From assembly GCA_018065165.1 (NCBI GenBank), contig JAGHTV010000046.1, positions 1 to 11,425 of the forward strand: a DNA stretch of 11,425 nucleotides, in the 5' to 3' direction. Positions within the stretch are counted from its first letter, which is position 1; every line of letters starts with the position of its first letter. The position numbers were made by a program, and so were the translations under genes. Below the pieces are notes generated by a model. The model saw only the letters and a program-made list of their open reading frames with translations, searched no databases and was not told the DNA's origin. Of this stretch, positions 1 through 7,521 are shown piece by piece. Source of the DNA: Candidatus Sodaliphilus fimicaballi. Lineage in GTDB: Bacteria > Bacteroidota > Bacteroidia > Bacteroidales > Muribaculaceae.

Positions 1-1295
1 GTAGATATATGCTTGCAACTACCTGTTGCAGTCGATACCACATCGATGCCGTTCTTAAAGAAGCCTATCCACAGGTTGTTGCCGTCGTTGTGTATTGAGA
101 GGGGTTTCTGGCTTGACAGATTGGCCATGGAGAAATTGCCGGTAGTGGGGTTGAACACATTTACACCGCGGTTGTCGGTACCCACCCATATGTTTCCCTT
201 GTTGTCCTCGGCAATCTTGCGCACTCGCTTACTGCTGATGGTTCCAGGAGCCGACAGTGGCACATAGCGCAAGAAGTGAATACCCTGTTGTGGCAGGTAG
301 TTGACACCGCTGTGGTTGGTGCTCACCCATATTCCACGCTCGCGGTCGCGGTAGATGCGGCCTATCTGATTGTCGTTGAGCGTGTAGTCGCACATAGCGT
401 CGTTGCGCACGTTCTCGCAGGTACCTTTCAACTCGTCGACGATGTACACGCCGTTGTCGGTACCCACCCACAGCACATCGTCATAGCATTTCACATCGCG
501 AATGATCTTGTAATGCACATCGGGGGCATTGACATCGGTAACCTCGTTATTGCGCTTGTTGAACTTGCGTAAGCGGCCCTCATGTATACCTAGCACCAGA
601 TAGTCGCCATAGTCGGCAATACGGTATATGTTCTCGTGACTTAGAGAGTTGTCAGTGCCCATAAATTGCTCAAGAGCATCACGGGTCTTGTTGTAGGAGA
701 ATACGCCGTTGCCATCAGTGCCAAACCACAGGCGGCCATTGGCATCGGTGACCATACATTGCGGTGTACCCTCGTCGGGGTGACCTGCCAGTGCAGTGTT
801 GTATTGCTTGAGTTCGTTCTTCTTGGTGTTATACTTAAATACACCCTGATTGGGCACGATAATCCACACATTGCCCTCGTTGTCGTGTTGTATTTGTGCA
901 ACCCAGTCGGTCATGGCTACGCCGCGGGCTGTTTTTACCGTCATCAGCGAGAATGTGCTGGCGATGGGGTTGTAGACAAATACACCCTTGTCGGTACCTA
1001 CCCACAAATGGCGGTTAGCGTCCTCATAGAGCGATGAAATGTTATTGTTGCAAAAGCCAGTAACCGCATCGCGACATTCGAGCACCTTGATGGTATTGCC
1101 ATCGTAGCGGTTGAGCTTGTTGCGTGAACCAAACCACATAAAACCGTAGGAGTCTTGCAAGATGGCTTTGACATCGGTTTGCGACAAGCCGTTTTGGTTG
1201 GTAATATGCCTGAAATAGTATCTATATGGGTAGTTTTGCGCAACGGCACATGCCATGCACAGTGATATGGTCAGTATGGTGAATAGTCTTTTCAT
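1..1295 (-). CDS. Hybrid two-component system sensor, N-terminal beta-propeller part (incomplete at left edge)
   Basis: An open frame of 431 codons runs on the minus strand from ATG at 1295-1293 off the left edge with no stop. It begins with a signal peptide (MKRLFTILTISLCMACAVA, then QNYPY). About nine Reg_prop-type blades follow, with signatures such as DSYGFMWFGSRNKLNRYDG, HLWVGTDKGVFVYN, RLWFGTDGNGVFSYN, VLWVGTDNGVYIVD, GIWVSTNHSGVNYL and NIWVGTDNRGVNVFN. In Bacteroidetes hybrid two-component systems such blades form a periplasmic propeller that binds a glycan fragment. They are usually followed by a Y_Y_Y domain, a membrane helix, histidine kinase, receiver and AraC-type DNA-binding domains; those parts would lie left of the window and are not seen. 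It is transcribed away from the enzyme genes, and the ATPase gene lies between. Its likely job is activating the nearby glycoside hydrolase genes, which is inference from position. A one-component propeller sensor is possible but less common. Confidence 0.9.
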   Translation of the reverse strand, partial: MKRLFTILTISLCMACAVAQNYPYRYYFRHITNQNGLSQTDVKAILQDSYGFMWFGSRNKLNRYDGNTIKVLECRDAVTGFCNNNISSLYEDANRHLWVGTDKGVFVYNPIASTFSLMTVKTARGVAMTDWVAQIQHDNEGNVWIIVPNQGVFKYNTKKNELKQYNTALAGHPDEGTPQCMVTDANGRLWFGTDGNGVFSYNKTRDALEQFMGTDNSLSHENIYRIADYGDYLVLGIHEGRLRKFNKRNNEVTDVNAPDVHYKIIRDVKCYDDVLWVGTDNGVYIVDELKGTCENVRNDAMCDYTLNDNQIGRIYRDRERGIWVSTNHSGVNYLPQQGIHFLRYVPLSAPGTISSKRVRKIAEDNKGNIWVGTDNRGVNVFNPTTGNFSMANLSSQKPLSIHNDGNNLWIGFFKNGIDVVSTATGSCKHIS

Positions 1296-1349
1296 TTGCA
1301 CTTTATGACAATGGTTGTAGTGTTGTTGTTACACCCATTTTTACGTTTA

Positions 1350-1357
1350 CAAAATTA
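1350..1357 (-). promoter_or_regulatory. Putative -7 box of the sensor-regulator promoter
   Basis: On the minus strand this reads TAATTTTG, matching the Bacteroidetes -7 consensus TAnnTTTG. It would place the transcript start near 1343, giving a leader of about 48 bases before the ATG at 1295. No TTTG lies at the standard 19-21 base spacing, but ATTG occurs 12 bases upstream of the box. The same arrangement recurs before the second alpha-galactosidase. Confidence 0.5.
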
Positions 1358-1548
1358 CTTTGTAATGCGCAATATTTATTGTCCATTTTCTTCAAAAAAT
1401 AGTACAAATGTCCTATTTACTACTACACCATGTCTTATATCGCTCCAAAGCCTTCTCGCACTCCTCTCATTCTCAACCTTGTCGCATCCCCGTTCCCGAT
1501 GATTCCGTGTTCTCTCTGTATGCCTTAGTCAATGTGTTGTTATTACAC
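1358..1548. other. Intergenic region without a recognisable gene
   Basis: Between the regulator promoter and the repeat cluster I see no credible gene. The stretch is AT-rich up to about 1435, then pyrimidine-rich on the plus strand (about 1436-1520). The only structure noted is a 15-base motif, GTGTTGTT(G/A)TTACAC, which occurs at 1320-1334 in the regulator leader and at 1534-1548 directly before the first 32-bp repeat. Confidence 0.5.
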
Positions 1549-1633
1549 TTTTTAGTCGGAACTTTTGTTAGATTTGCCACTTTTTAGTCGGAACTTTTGT
1601 AAAAAATGCCATTTTTTAGTCGGAACATTTTGT
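1549..1633 (+). repeat. Three direct repeats with 32-bp period upstream of the ATPase gene
   Basis: A 20-base unit with core TTTAGTCGGAAC and tail TTTTGT occurs at 1549-1568 and 1581-1600 (identical) and at 1613-1633 (one extra A before the tail). The 12-base gaps partly match each other, both containing TGCCA. Copies start exactly 32 bases apart, close to three turns of the helix, so a bound protein would meet all three on the same face. The tail of the third copy supplies the TTTG of the ATPase promoter. This looks like an operator or iteron set for a DNA-binding protein, perhaps autoregulatory; the binding protein is unknown. Confidence 0.75.
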
Positions 1634-1660
1634 GAAACAGGAAAAATTAGTATAACTTTG
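1629..1660 (+). promoter_or_regulatory. Sigma-ABfr-type promoter of the ATPase gene
   Basis: TTTG at 1629-1632 and TAACTTTG at 1653-1660 are separated by 20 bases, matching the Bacteroidetes primary sigma consensus (TTTG at -33, TAnnTTTG at -7). The transcript would start near 1667, about 19 bases before the ATG at 1686. The -33 box lies inside the third 32-bp repeat, so a repeat-bound protein could compete with or contact RNA polymerase. Confidence 0.7.
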
Positions 1661-1685
1661 CGGGCAGTAAAAATATATACAATCT

Positions 1686-2771
1686 ATGCGTCGAATTCAA
1701 ACAAAACAATTGAAAGAGTGGAAACAAAGGTCTAACCGAAAACCTTTGATTTTGCGTGGAGCACGTCAGGTTGGAAAGACCTGGTTAATGAAAGAGTTTG
1801 CTCGAGAAGAATATGACGACTATATATATCTTAATTTTGAGGATGACGAACCGTTGAAGTCTTTGTTTATGCAGGATTTTGATATGACTCGCATTATACA
1901 GACGATAGAACTATACACTTCAAAGCGTGTGTCGCCGGGTGTGGTGCTTTTGTTTGATGAGATACAAGAGGCTCCGCGTGGGGTTACTTCTTTAAAATAT
2001 TTCTACGAAAAACGTCCTGACATACACGTGATTGCGGCTGGCTCGTTGTTGGGAATTGCTTCCAAACAGAATGGTTCGTTTCCTGTTGGAAAGGTTGATT
2101 TTGTTGATGTAAATCCCATGTCTTTTCTGGAGTTTGTTGTGGCATCGGGGCAAGAAACTCTTGCCACAGCAATAGAGACACGCAGGTGGGACTTGCTTGG
2201 AGCAATGTCGGCTAAGCTGCGAGAGCTTTTGTTGCAGTATTACTTTGTGGGAGGAATGCCAGAGGTTGTCAAGATGTTTGTTGAAAACCACGATTATAAT
2301 GAAGTGCGACGCATACAGAACGCTATTCTGGACACTTATGACAACGACTTTTCAAAGCACGCACCCGTTGCCGAGGTACCTCGCATCAGAATGGTTTGGA
2401 ACTCGATAAGGGGACAACTGGCAAAGGAAAACAAAAAGTTCCTTTATGGTGCGCTCAAGAAAGGTGCTCGTGCTAGGGAATTTGAGGTTGCGATAGAATG
2501 GTTGCGTGACGCTGGGTTAGTATATAAGGTGAACAGGACAAAGAAAGGCCTGCTGCCTCTGTCGGCCTACGAGGATTTTTCGGCTTTTAAACTCTATCTA
2601 CTTGATTTGGGACTACTTACGGCTATGAGTAAATTGTCGCATCAAGTGTTGATTGATGGAAATACTCTATTCCTAGATGCGAAAGGGGCTTTTGCTGAGC
2701 AATATGTTTTGCAGCAATTGAAAGCGCATGGGAATAATATTGACATTTATTATTGGTCGGCCGAGAATTAG
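1686..2771 (+). CDS. AAA family ATPase with DUF4143 domain, truncated by an in-frame TAG
   Basis: The 361-residue product belongs to the AAA_14/DUF4143 ATPase family, common in multiple copies in Bacteroidetes and without an established function. Walker A is GARQVGKT (residues 25-32), Walker B is VVLLFDEIQ (86-94), and the sensor-like AAGSLLG is at 117-123. The DUF4143 region follows from about residue 190 (YYFVGGMPEVV) to FAEQYVLQQLKAH and YYWSAEN at the end. The TAG at 2769-2771 stops it just before the conserved GEID and PIEVK segments, which continue in the same frame to 2981. The full frame (431 codons) is of normal family length, so this is probably a recent nonsense mutation, perhaps TCG to TAG. 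Base composition is AT-richer than the neighbouring enzymes, suggesting separate acquisition. The ATG lies about 19 bases downstream of the predicted transcript start. Confidence 0.85.
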   Translation: MRRIQTKQLKEWKQRSNRKPLILRGARQVGKTWLMKEFAREEYDDYIYLNFEDDEPLKSLFMQDFDMTRIIQTIELYTSKRVSPGVVLLFDEIQEAPRGVTSLKYFYEKRPDIHVIAAGSLLGIASKQNGSFPVGKVDFVDVNPMSFLEFVVASGQETLATAIETRRWDLLGAMSAKLRELLLQYYFVGGMPEVVKMFVENHDYNEVRRIQNAILDTYDNDFSKHAPVAEVPRIRMVWNSIRGQLAKENKKFLYGALKKGARAREFEVAIEWLRDAGLVYKVNRTKKGLLPLSAYEDFSAFKLYLLDLGLLTAMSKLSHQVLIDGNTLFLDAKGAFAEQYVLQQLKAHGNNIDIYYWSAEN

Positions 2772-2981
2772 ATGGGCGAGATTGATATTCTGCTTCAATG
2801 TGGGGATAAGGTTGTGCCCATAGAGGTGAAGGCCGAAGAAAACTTGCGAGCAAAGAGTTTGCGCTTTTTTGTTGAAAGATATGCTGGCATGCATGGCGTG
2901 AGGTTTTCAATGGCGCCTCATCGAGAGCAGGAGTGGATGACTAATTATCCCCTATATGCGGTCTCTGCCATTGTTGAATGA
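2772..2981 (+). pseudogene. C-terminal fragment of the AAA/DUF4143 ATPase, nuclease-like motif
   Basis: These 69 codons directly follow the TAG in the same frame and encode the missing end of the ATPase. They carry GEIDILLQ, then VVPIEVKAEEN, the D...ExK arrangement typical of a PD-(D/E)XK-nuclease-like C-terminus in DUF4143 proteins, followed by a SLRFFVERY helix. The fragment begins with ATG immediately after the stop (TAGATG), so a ribosome ending at the TAG could restart and make a separate 69-residue peptide. Without restart or readthrough the segment is silent. Whether a split protein would work is unknown. It ends with TGA. Confidence 0.65.
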
Positions 2982-3064
2982 TCTTTGATTGGTTTTTTGT
3001 TGTTTAATGGACTGTTTCATAGATATTTAAATTTTCTAATTGTTTTAATGTCTTAAATTTTTAT

Positions 3065-3091
3065 TCTGCGTCATCTGTGTCGTCTGCGTGA
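3065..3091. repeat. Three tandem copies of a 9-bp unit
   Basis: The units are TCTGCGTCA (3065-3073), TCTGTGTCG (3074-3082) and TCTGCGTGA (3083-3091), all based on TCTGCGT plus two variable bases. They stand out as GC-rich in an otherwise AT-rich gap (2982-3155) between the ATPase remnant and the GH2 promoter. No hairpin or gene accounts for them. Similar TCTGCGT strings occur dispersed in some Bacteroidetes intergenic regions, as I recall it; this was not checked. Confidence 0.6.
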
Positions 3092-3155
3092 GACGTTTTC
3101 AACGATTGTGACATTAAATGCAACATTTATTGCTGTTTGTTTGGCGTTGAATGAG

Positions 3156-3163
3156 TAAATTTG
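3156..3163 (+). promoter_or_regulatory. Putative -7 box of the GH2-GH92-alpha-galactosidase operon
   Basis: TAAATTTG matches TAnnTTTG. TTTG occurs upstream at 3136-3139 (16-base gap) and 3140-3143 (12-base gap), neither at the ideal 19-21 bases, as might be expected of an activator-dependent promoter. A start near 3170 would exclude the GTG at 3168 as start codon and leave a leader of about 22 bases before the ATG at 3192. Confidence 0.55.
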
Positions 3164-3191
3164 CAAAGTGAAAAACTATAAGTTGGTATTT

Positions 3192-5213
3192 ATGAAGAAT
3201 TGCAGATTTCTCATAGCGATGGTAATAGCTCTCACGGTCTCGATGGCCGTCTCGGCACAGTTACGTTGGACTCAGCCTCTCGATGGCGAGTGGAAGTTTG
3301 TGAAGCACTATGTGGCTCCCGGTCACACTGCTGACAAGGCATGGAAAACCGTCACCATTCCTCACTCGTGGAATGCCCAGGATGGTTGCACGCCCCACTA
3401 TTACCGCGGCGAGGGAACTTATCTTACGCACTTTGATGCCCCCACTGGCATTGATGGTAAGCGTGTAATACTTCATTTTGAGGGTGTTAGCCAGCATGCG
3501 TGGGTTTATGTCAACGGTCAGCTGGCAGGCGAGCACAAGGGCTCGTTCACCGCATTCAATGCCGATGCAACTCCCTATCTCAAGGATAAAGACAACGAAC
3601 TCATGGTGCGTGTTACCAATGCCAAGGACGAAACCATCATCCCGCTGGCGGGCGACTTTACTGTCTTTGGCGGCATTTATCGCCCCGTGCACATCGAGGT
3701 GGTGCCCAAGAATGGCATTACTGTCAACGACCATGGTTCTAAGGGTGTGTATATCAAGCAAAACGAGGTAAATGCCCAGCAAGCCAAGCTTGAGGTTCTT
3801 GCCAAGGTTGACCTCACTGCCAAGATGAAAAACAGCTTGAAGTTGCGTGTTACTGCCGTTGGTCCTGACGGCCAGGTTGCAGGCTCGTTTACTGGTGGCA
3901 CTATGCTGCGTGGAAGCGACTTCTACAGCGTAAAACTCCCCGTTACCATCAATAATCCCCACTTGTGGAATGGCAAGAAGGATGCAGCGATGTATCGATT
4001 TGTTGTAGAGCTGCTTGACGGTAACAAGTTGCTTGACCAAGTGACTCAAGAAACAGGTCTTCGCTCGTTCTATATCGACCACAACAAGGGCTTCTTCCTC
4101 AATGGCGAGTCTTACCCCCTGCGTGGTGTCAATCGCCATCAGGACCGCAAGGAAAAGGGTTGGGCTATCACCAAGGCTGACCACGACGAGGATATGGCAA
4201 TGATTAAGGAGATAGGTGCTAACACCATACGCCTGGCGCATTATCCTCATTCACAGTACTTCTACTCGCTGTGCGACCGCGAGGGTATGCTCGTGTGGGC
4301 CGAGATTCCTTTCATCGAGAAGGCCACTGTGAACTGTCCCGAATTTGACGAGAACGCTTGCGAGATGCTCATCGAACTCATTCGTCAGAGCTACAACCAC
4401 CCATCAATATTCTGCTGGAGCCTCTACAATGAGACTGGTGCTGGCACAAACCCCGAACTGCTCATTTCACGCCTCAACGATCTGGCACACCGCGAGGACC
4501 CCACCCGCGTCACTGTAGGCGCCACCAACAATGCCGGACGCCCTGAAAATCAGATCCCTGACGTAGTGGGACACAACACTTACCCCGGTTGGTACTGGGA
4601 CAATCCCGAGAACATGAAGTGGACCATTGCATGGAACTATAAGCCCGACAGTGGCAAGAGCATCGCCATAAGCGAGTATGGTGCTGGTGCAAGCATCAAG
4701 CAGCACGACCAGCACATAAAGAAAGCTCCCAAGACCGATGGCGAATGGCATCCCGAGGAGTGGCAAGCAACTGTGCATGAGGTGAATTACCGCATTATCG
4801 ACGAGAATCCACAGGTGTGGGGCTCGTTTGTATGGAACATGTTTGACTTTGCTAGTGCAGGCCGCCACGAGGGCGACGCGTTGGGTATCAACGACAAGGG
4901 CCTGTGTACCTACGACCGCAAGGTGCGTAAGGACGCGTTCTACTTCTACAAGGCACAGTGGAACCCCGAGCCCATGGTACACATTTGCTCTAAGCGCCAC
5001 ACCGAGCGTGATGAGGCCGTGACCGACGTAAAGGTTTACAGCAACTGCAAGAACCCCGTGCTCACGGTTAATGGCACTGCCTATGCTCTTGTAAACAAGG
5101 GATATAATACATGGGTAGCTACTGGCGTTCAACTTAAACTTGGTGCTAACGAGGCGGTAGTTGTGACCGACGAAGGCGCCACTGACTCATGCGGTTGGGT
5201 GCTGAATAAGTGA
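3192..5213 (+). CDS. Glycoside hydrolase family 2, beta-galactosidase type, secreted
   Basis: The enzyme would release terminal beta-linked sugar, most likely galactose, by the retaining GH2 mechanism. The 673 residues comprise a signal peptide (MKNCRFLIAMVIALTVSMAVSA, then Q), a jelly-roll sugar-binding domain (about 24-175), an Ig-like domain (about 180-285), a TIM barrel (about 300-590) and a short C-terminal beta domain. The barrel opens with LRGVNRHQDR. Acid/base Glu414 lies in WSLYNETG and nucleophile Glu495 in ISEYGAG. WNMFDFA and GINDKGLCTYDRK are typical of Bacteroidetes GH2 beta-galactosidases. The protein is shorter than many relatives, which carry further C-terminal domains. I chose the ATG at 3192 over an in-frame GTG at 3168 because the promoter box ends at 3163 and the ATG gives a clean signal peptide. 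It ends with tandem TGA TGA and lies 37 bases before the GH92 gene. Beta-glucuronidase or beta-mannosidase activity is not excluded. Confidence 0.9.
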   Translation: MKNCRFLIAMVIALTVSMAVSAQLRWTQPLDGEWKFVKHYVAPGHTADKAWKTVTIPHSWNAQDGCTPHYYRGEGTYLTHFDAPTGIDGKRVILHFEGVSQHAWVYVNGQLAGEHKGSFTAFNADATPYLKDKDNELMVRVTNAKDETIIPLAGDFTVFGGIYRPVHIEVVPKNGITVNDHGSKGVYIKQNEVNAQQAKLEVLAKVDLTAKMKNSLKLRVTAVGPDGQVAGSFTGGTMLRGSDFYSVKLPVTINNPHLWNGKKDAAMYRFVVELLDGNKLLDQVTQETGLRSFYIDHNKGFFLNGESYPLRGVNRHQDRKEKGWAITKADHDEDMAMIKEIGANTIRLAHYPHSQYFYSLCDREGMLVWAEIPFIEKATVNCPEFDENACEMLIELIRQSYNHPSIFCWSLYNETGAGTNPELLISRLNDLAHREDPTRVTVGATNNAGRPENQIPDVVGHNTYPGWYWDNPENMKWTIAWNYKPDSGKSIAISEYGAGASIKQHDQHIKKAPKTDGEWHPEEWQATVHEVNYRIIDENPQVWGSFVWNMFDFASAGRHEGDALGINDKGLCTYDRKVRKDAFYFYKAQWNPEPMVHICSKRHTERDEAVTDVKVYSNCKNPVLTVNGTAYALVNKGYNTWVATGVQLKLGANEAVVVTDEGATDSCGWVLNK

Positions 5214-5250
5214 TGAGAATTTCATTCGATTAACGCTTTATATATTATAA

Positions 5251-7491
5251 ATGAAAAAGATAGCGATTGTTATAGCGGCAATGATGTGTGTTGCCGGCAC
5301 CTGGGCCAAGAACAATGTCAGCCCGGTGGATTATGTTAACGTGCACATGGGTACAGCGTTCAAGGGCGAGGGTGGTACAGCCCCCTTTGTGGGCGAGCCC
5401 CATGCCATGACCAACTTCTTGCCGCAAACTCGCGAAAACAAGATGGGTTCTATGGCCTATATCTATGACGACAAGTCGATTATGGGTTTTATGGCATCGC
5501 ACCAGCCCACCATCTGGATGGGTGACTACGGCTACATGTCGCTCATGCCGCAGACGGGTGCCGAGGTGCGCGTGTTGCCCAAGGATCGTGCTCTGCCTTA
5601 CGACCACAAGCGTGAGCAAGCGTCTCCATATAGCTATAAGGTCGACCTGCAGACTGCCGAGGGTCTTATCCATGCCGAGATGACTGCAGCAAGTCGTGCC
5701 GCTATCATGACGTTTACTTTCCCTCGCAAGGCACAACAACGCGTTATCTTGCAAGGTATTAACCTTAACCCCGAGTTGGGCGACTGGGCCAACGATTACG
5801 GCCTCCGCATGAAGAAACTGCGCGGCTGGGTAAAGGTTGATGTAGAGAAGGGCGAAATCGTGGGCTATAACCCCGACCGCCAGAGTGCACAGATAGGTCC
5901 CGAAACACCCAATTTCAAAGGATATTTCGTAGTACGCTTCAATCGTCCCATCACAGGTTTTGGTACCTGGAACGGCAAGGAAGTGTTCCGCGACAAGGCC
6001 GAGCTCTCAGGTACTCGCATGGGTGCGTTTGTTGAGTTTGACTCTAATAGCAAGACTCCAGTAATTGCACAGGTGAGCACATCATTTATCAGTCTTGACC
6101 AGGCTCGCGAAAATCTTGAAAAAGAGGTGGGTACTAAGGACTTCAAAGCCTTAGCACAAAGTACTCGTGCAGCTTGGGAAGAAGTGCTGGGCAAGATGAG
6201 CGTTGAGACTACTAATGTCGACGATAAGATAATCTTCTATACAGCGCTGTATCACAACTACTTGTTCCCTCGCGAGTTCAGCGAGTATGGCCATTATTAC
6301 AGTGCTATGGACGACAAGGTACACGAGGGCATCTCTTACAACGACTTCTCGCTGTGGGACACCTTCCGTGCTACACACCCGTTGCTCACACTGCTCGAGC
6401 CCAAGAAGACTGGCGACATGATTACTGGCCTGCTCAATATGTACAAGGAGGGCGGCTGGCTGCCCATGTGGCCCAACCCCTCGTACACTAACATTATGAT
6501 TGCAACTCATGCCGATGCCGTCATTGCCGACGCCTACATGAAGGGCATACGCAACTACGACGTCAACCTCGCCTATGAGGCAATGCGCAAGGATGCAATG
6601 ACTCCCCCCGATGCCGATACACAGCGCCGCTATGGCGACCGTGACCGCTGGACTGCATACGAGGCTCGCGCCGGTGCAAGTTTCTATCACACAATAGGCT
6701 ACGTGCCCGACGACCGCACTGCCGAGAGCGTATCGCGCACGCTGGAGTATGCCCTCGACGACTGGTGCATTGCACAGGTGGCTCGCGACATGGGCAAGAT
6801 GGACGACTACAACGCACTGATGCGCTGGTCACAGAACTATCGCAACCAGTATAACAAGGAAAAAGGTTTCATGCTGCCACGCAAGTACGACGGCACATGG
6901 ATCGACATCAACGACCACGACCGCCACGGCCTCACTGAGGGTTCGAAGTGGACTTACCTCTTCTGCGTGATGCAGGATGTGCCCGGCATGATTGAGATGA
7001 TGGGTGGCAACGAGGCATTTGCCCGCAAACTCGACCAGAACTTTGCTGGTGGCCACTACAAGCACGACAACGAGCCAGGCCATCACTACATATACCTGTA
7101 TGGCTACTGTGGCCAACCTCGCAAGGCACAGGAACTCATTCGCAAGCATGTGCGTGACAACTATCGCAACGCCCCCGACGGTTTCAACGGCAATGACGAC
7201 TGCGGCCAGATGTCGGCATGGTATCTGTTCTCTGTAATGGGCTTCTATCCCGTGACCCCCGCAAGCAATGTGTTTGCACTGGGCGCTCCACAGTTTAGCA
7301 AGGTGTCTATTAACATCACTTCGCCTGCCGACTATAGCACCCACACTCTCACCATCGAGGCTAAGGGGCTGAGCGAAGTTAACAAATATGTGTCGGAAGT
7401 GACTGTCGATGGTGTAAAACTCACTGGCAACCTTATCACTTACGACCAATTGCTCAAGGCCAAGAACATCACATTCACAATGGTTCCTTGA
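5251..7491 (+). CDS. Glycoside hydrolase family 92 exo-alpha-mannosidase, secreted
   Basis: GH92 enzymes are calcium-dependent, inverting exo-alpha-mannosidases acting on N-glycans and fungal mannans. The 746-residue protein has a signal peptide (MKKIAIVIAAMMCVAGTWA, then KN), an N-terminal beta-sandwich (about 25-270) and an (alpha/alpha)6 catalytic domain (about 290-700). Family signatures are SLWDTFRATHPL (367-378), GGWLPMWPNP, LTEGSKWTY with the probable catalytic acid Glu563, HDNEPGHHYIYLYGYCGQP (from His605) and GNDDCGQMSAWYLFSVMGFYPV with the aspartates at 649-650 that supply the base in this family. SHQPTIWMGDYG contains Trp89, in a region that in the Bacteroides thetaiotaomicron alpha-1,2-mannosidase BT3990 contributes a tryptophan to the +1 subsite; an alpha-1,2 preference is therefore a reasonable guess, not a demonstration. 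It sits 37 bases after GH2 and ends with TGA TAA, so it is surely co-transcribed with its neighbours. Confidence 0.93.
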   Translation: MKKIAIVIAAMMCVAGTWAKNNVSPVDYVNVHMGTAFKGEGGTAPFVGEPHAMTNFLPQTRENKMGSMAYIYDDKSIMGFMASHQPTIWMGDYGYMSLMPQTGAEVRVLPKDRALPYDHKREQASPYSYKVDLQTAEGLIHAEMTAASRAAIMTFTFPRKAQQRVILQGINLNPELGDWANDYGLRMKKLRGWVKVDVEKGEIVGYNPDRQSAQIGPETPNFKGYFVVRFNRPITGFGTWNGKEVFRDKAELSGTRMGAFVEFDSNSKTPVIAQVSTSFISLDQARENLEKEVGTKDFKALAQSTRAAWEEVLGKMSVETTNVDDKIIFYTALYHNYLFPREFSEYGHYYSAMDDKVHEGISYNDFSLWDTFRATHPLLTLLEPKKTGDMITGLLNMYKEGGWLPMWPNPSYTNIMIATHADAVIADAYMKGIRNYDVNLAYEAMRKDAMTPPDADTQRRYGDRDRWTAYEARAGASFYHTIGYVPDDRTAESVSRTLEYALDDWCIAQVARDMGKMDDYNALMRWSQNYRNQYNKEKGFMLPRKYDGTWIDINDHDRHGLTEGSKWTYLFCVMQDVPGMIEMMGGNEAFARKLDQNFAGGHYKHDNEPGHHYIYLYGYCGQPRKAQELIRKHVRDNYRNAPDGFNGNDDCGQMSAWYLFSVMGFYPVTPASNVFALGAPQFSKVSINITSPADYSTHTLTIEAKGLSEVNKYVSEVTVDGVKLTGNLITYDQLLKAKNITFTMVP

Positions 7492-7521
7492 TAAAGTTGA
7501 ACAAGTAAATCACCTGTAAAA

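Noticed and set aside
229..1249. Several short frames on both strands within the left 1.3 kb
   Set aside because: They are in other frames of the continuous sensor gene that starts at 1295, whose propeller repeats are unmistakable and stay in one frame.
1296..1502. A 68-codon plus-strand frame directly next to the regulator start
   Set aside because: It begins with TTG, covers the regulator's leader and promoter, and its hydrophobic, low-complexity translation resembles translated intergenic DNA.
1549..1633. The 32-bp-period repeats as a CRISPR array
   Set aside because: Repeats are 20 bases with only 12-base, partly conserved gaps, there are three copies, and no cas gene is near.
2769..2771. 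Genome-wide reassignment of TAG to an amino acid
   Set aside because: One in-frame TAG in one accessory gene, with none inside the five other real coding frames, is better explained by a point mutation.
3168..3191. GTG at 3168 as start of the GH2 gene
   Set aside because: It lies too close to the promoter box ending at 3163 and would put a charged stretch before the signal peptide; ATG at 3192 fits better.
3261..4250. A 329-codon minus-strand open frame opposite the GH2 gene
   Set aside because: It is the antisense shadow of a clearly conserved GH2 gene; its translation shows no recognisable domain.
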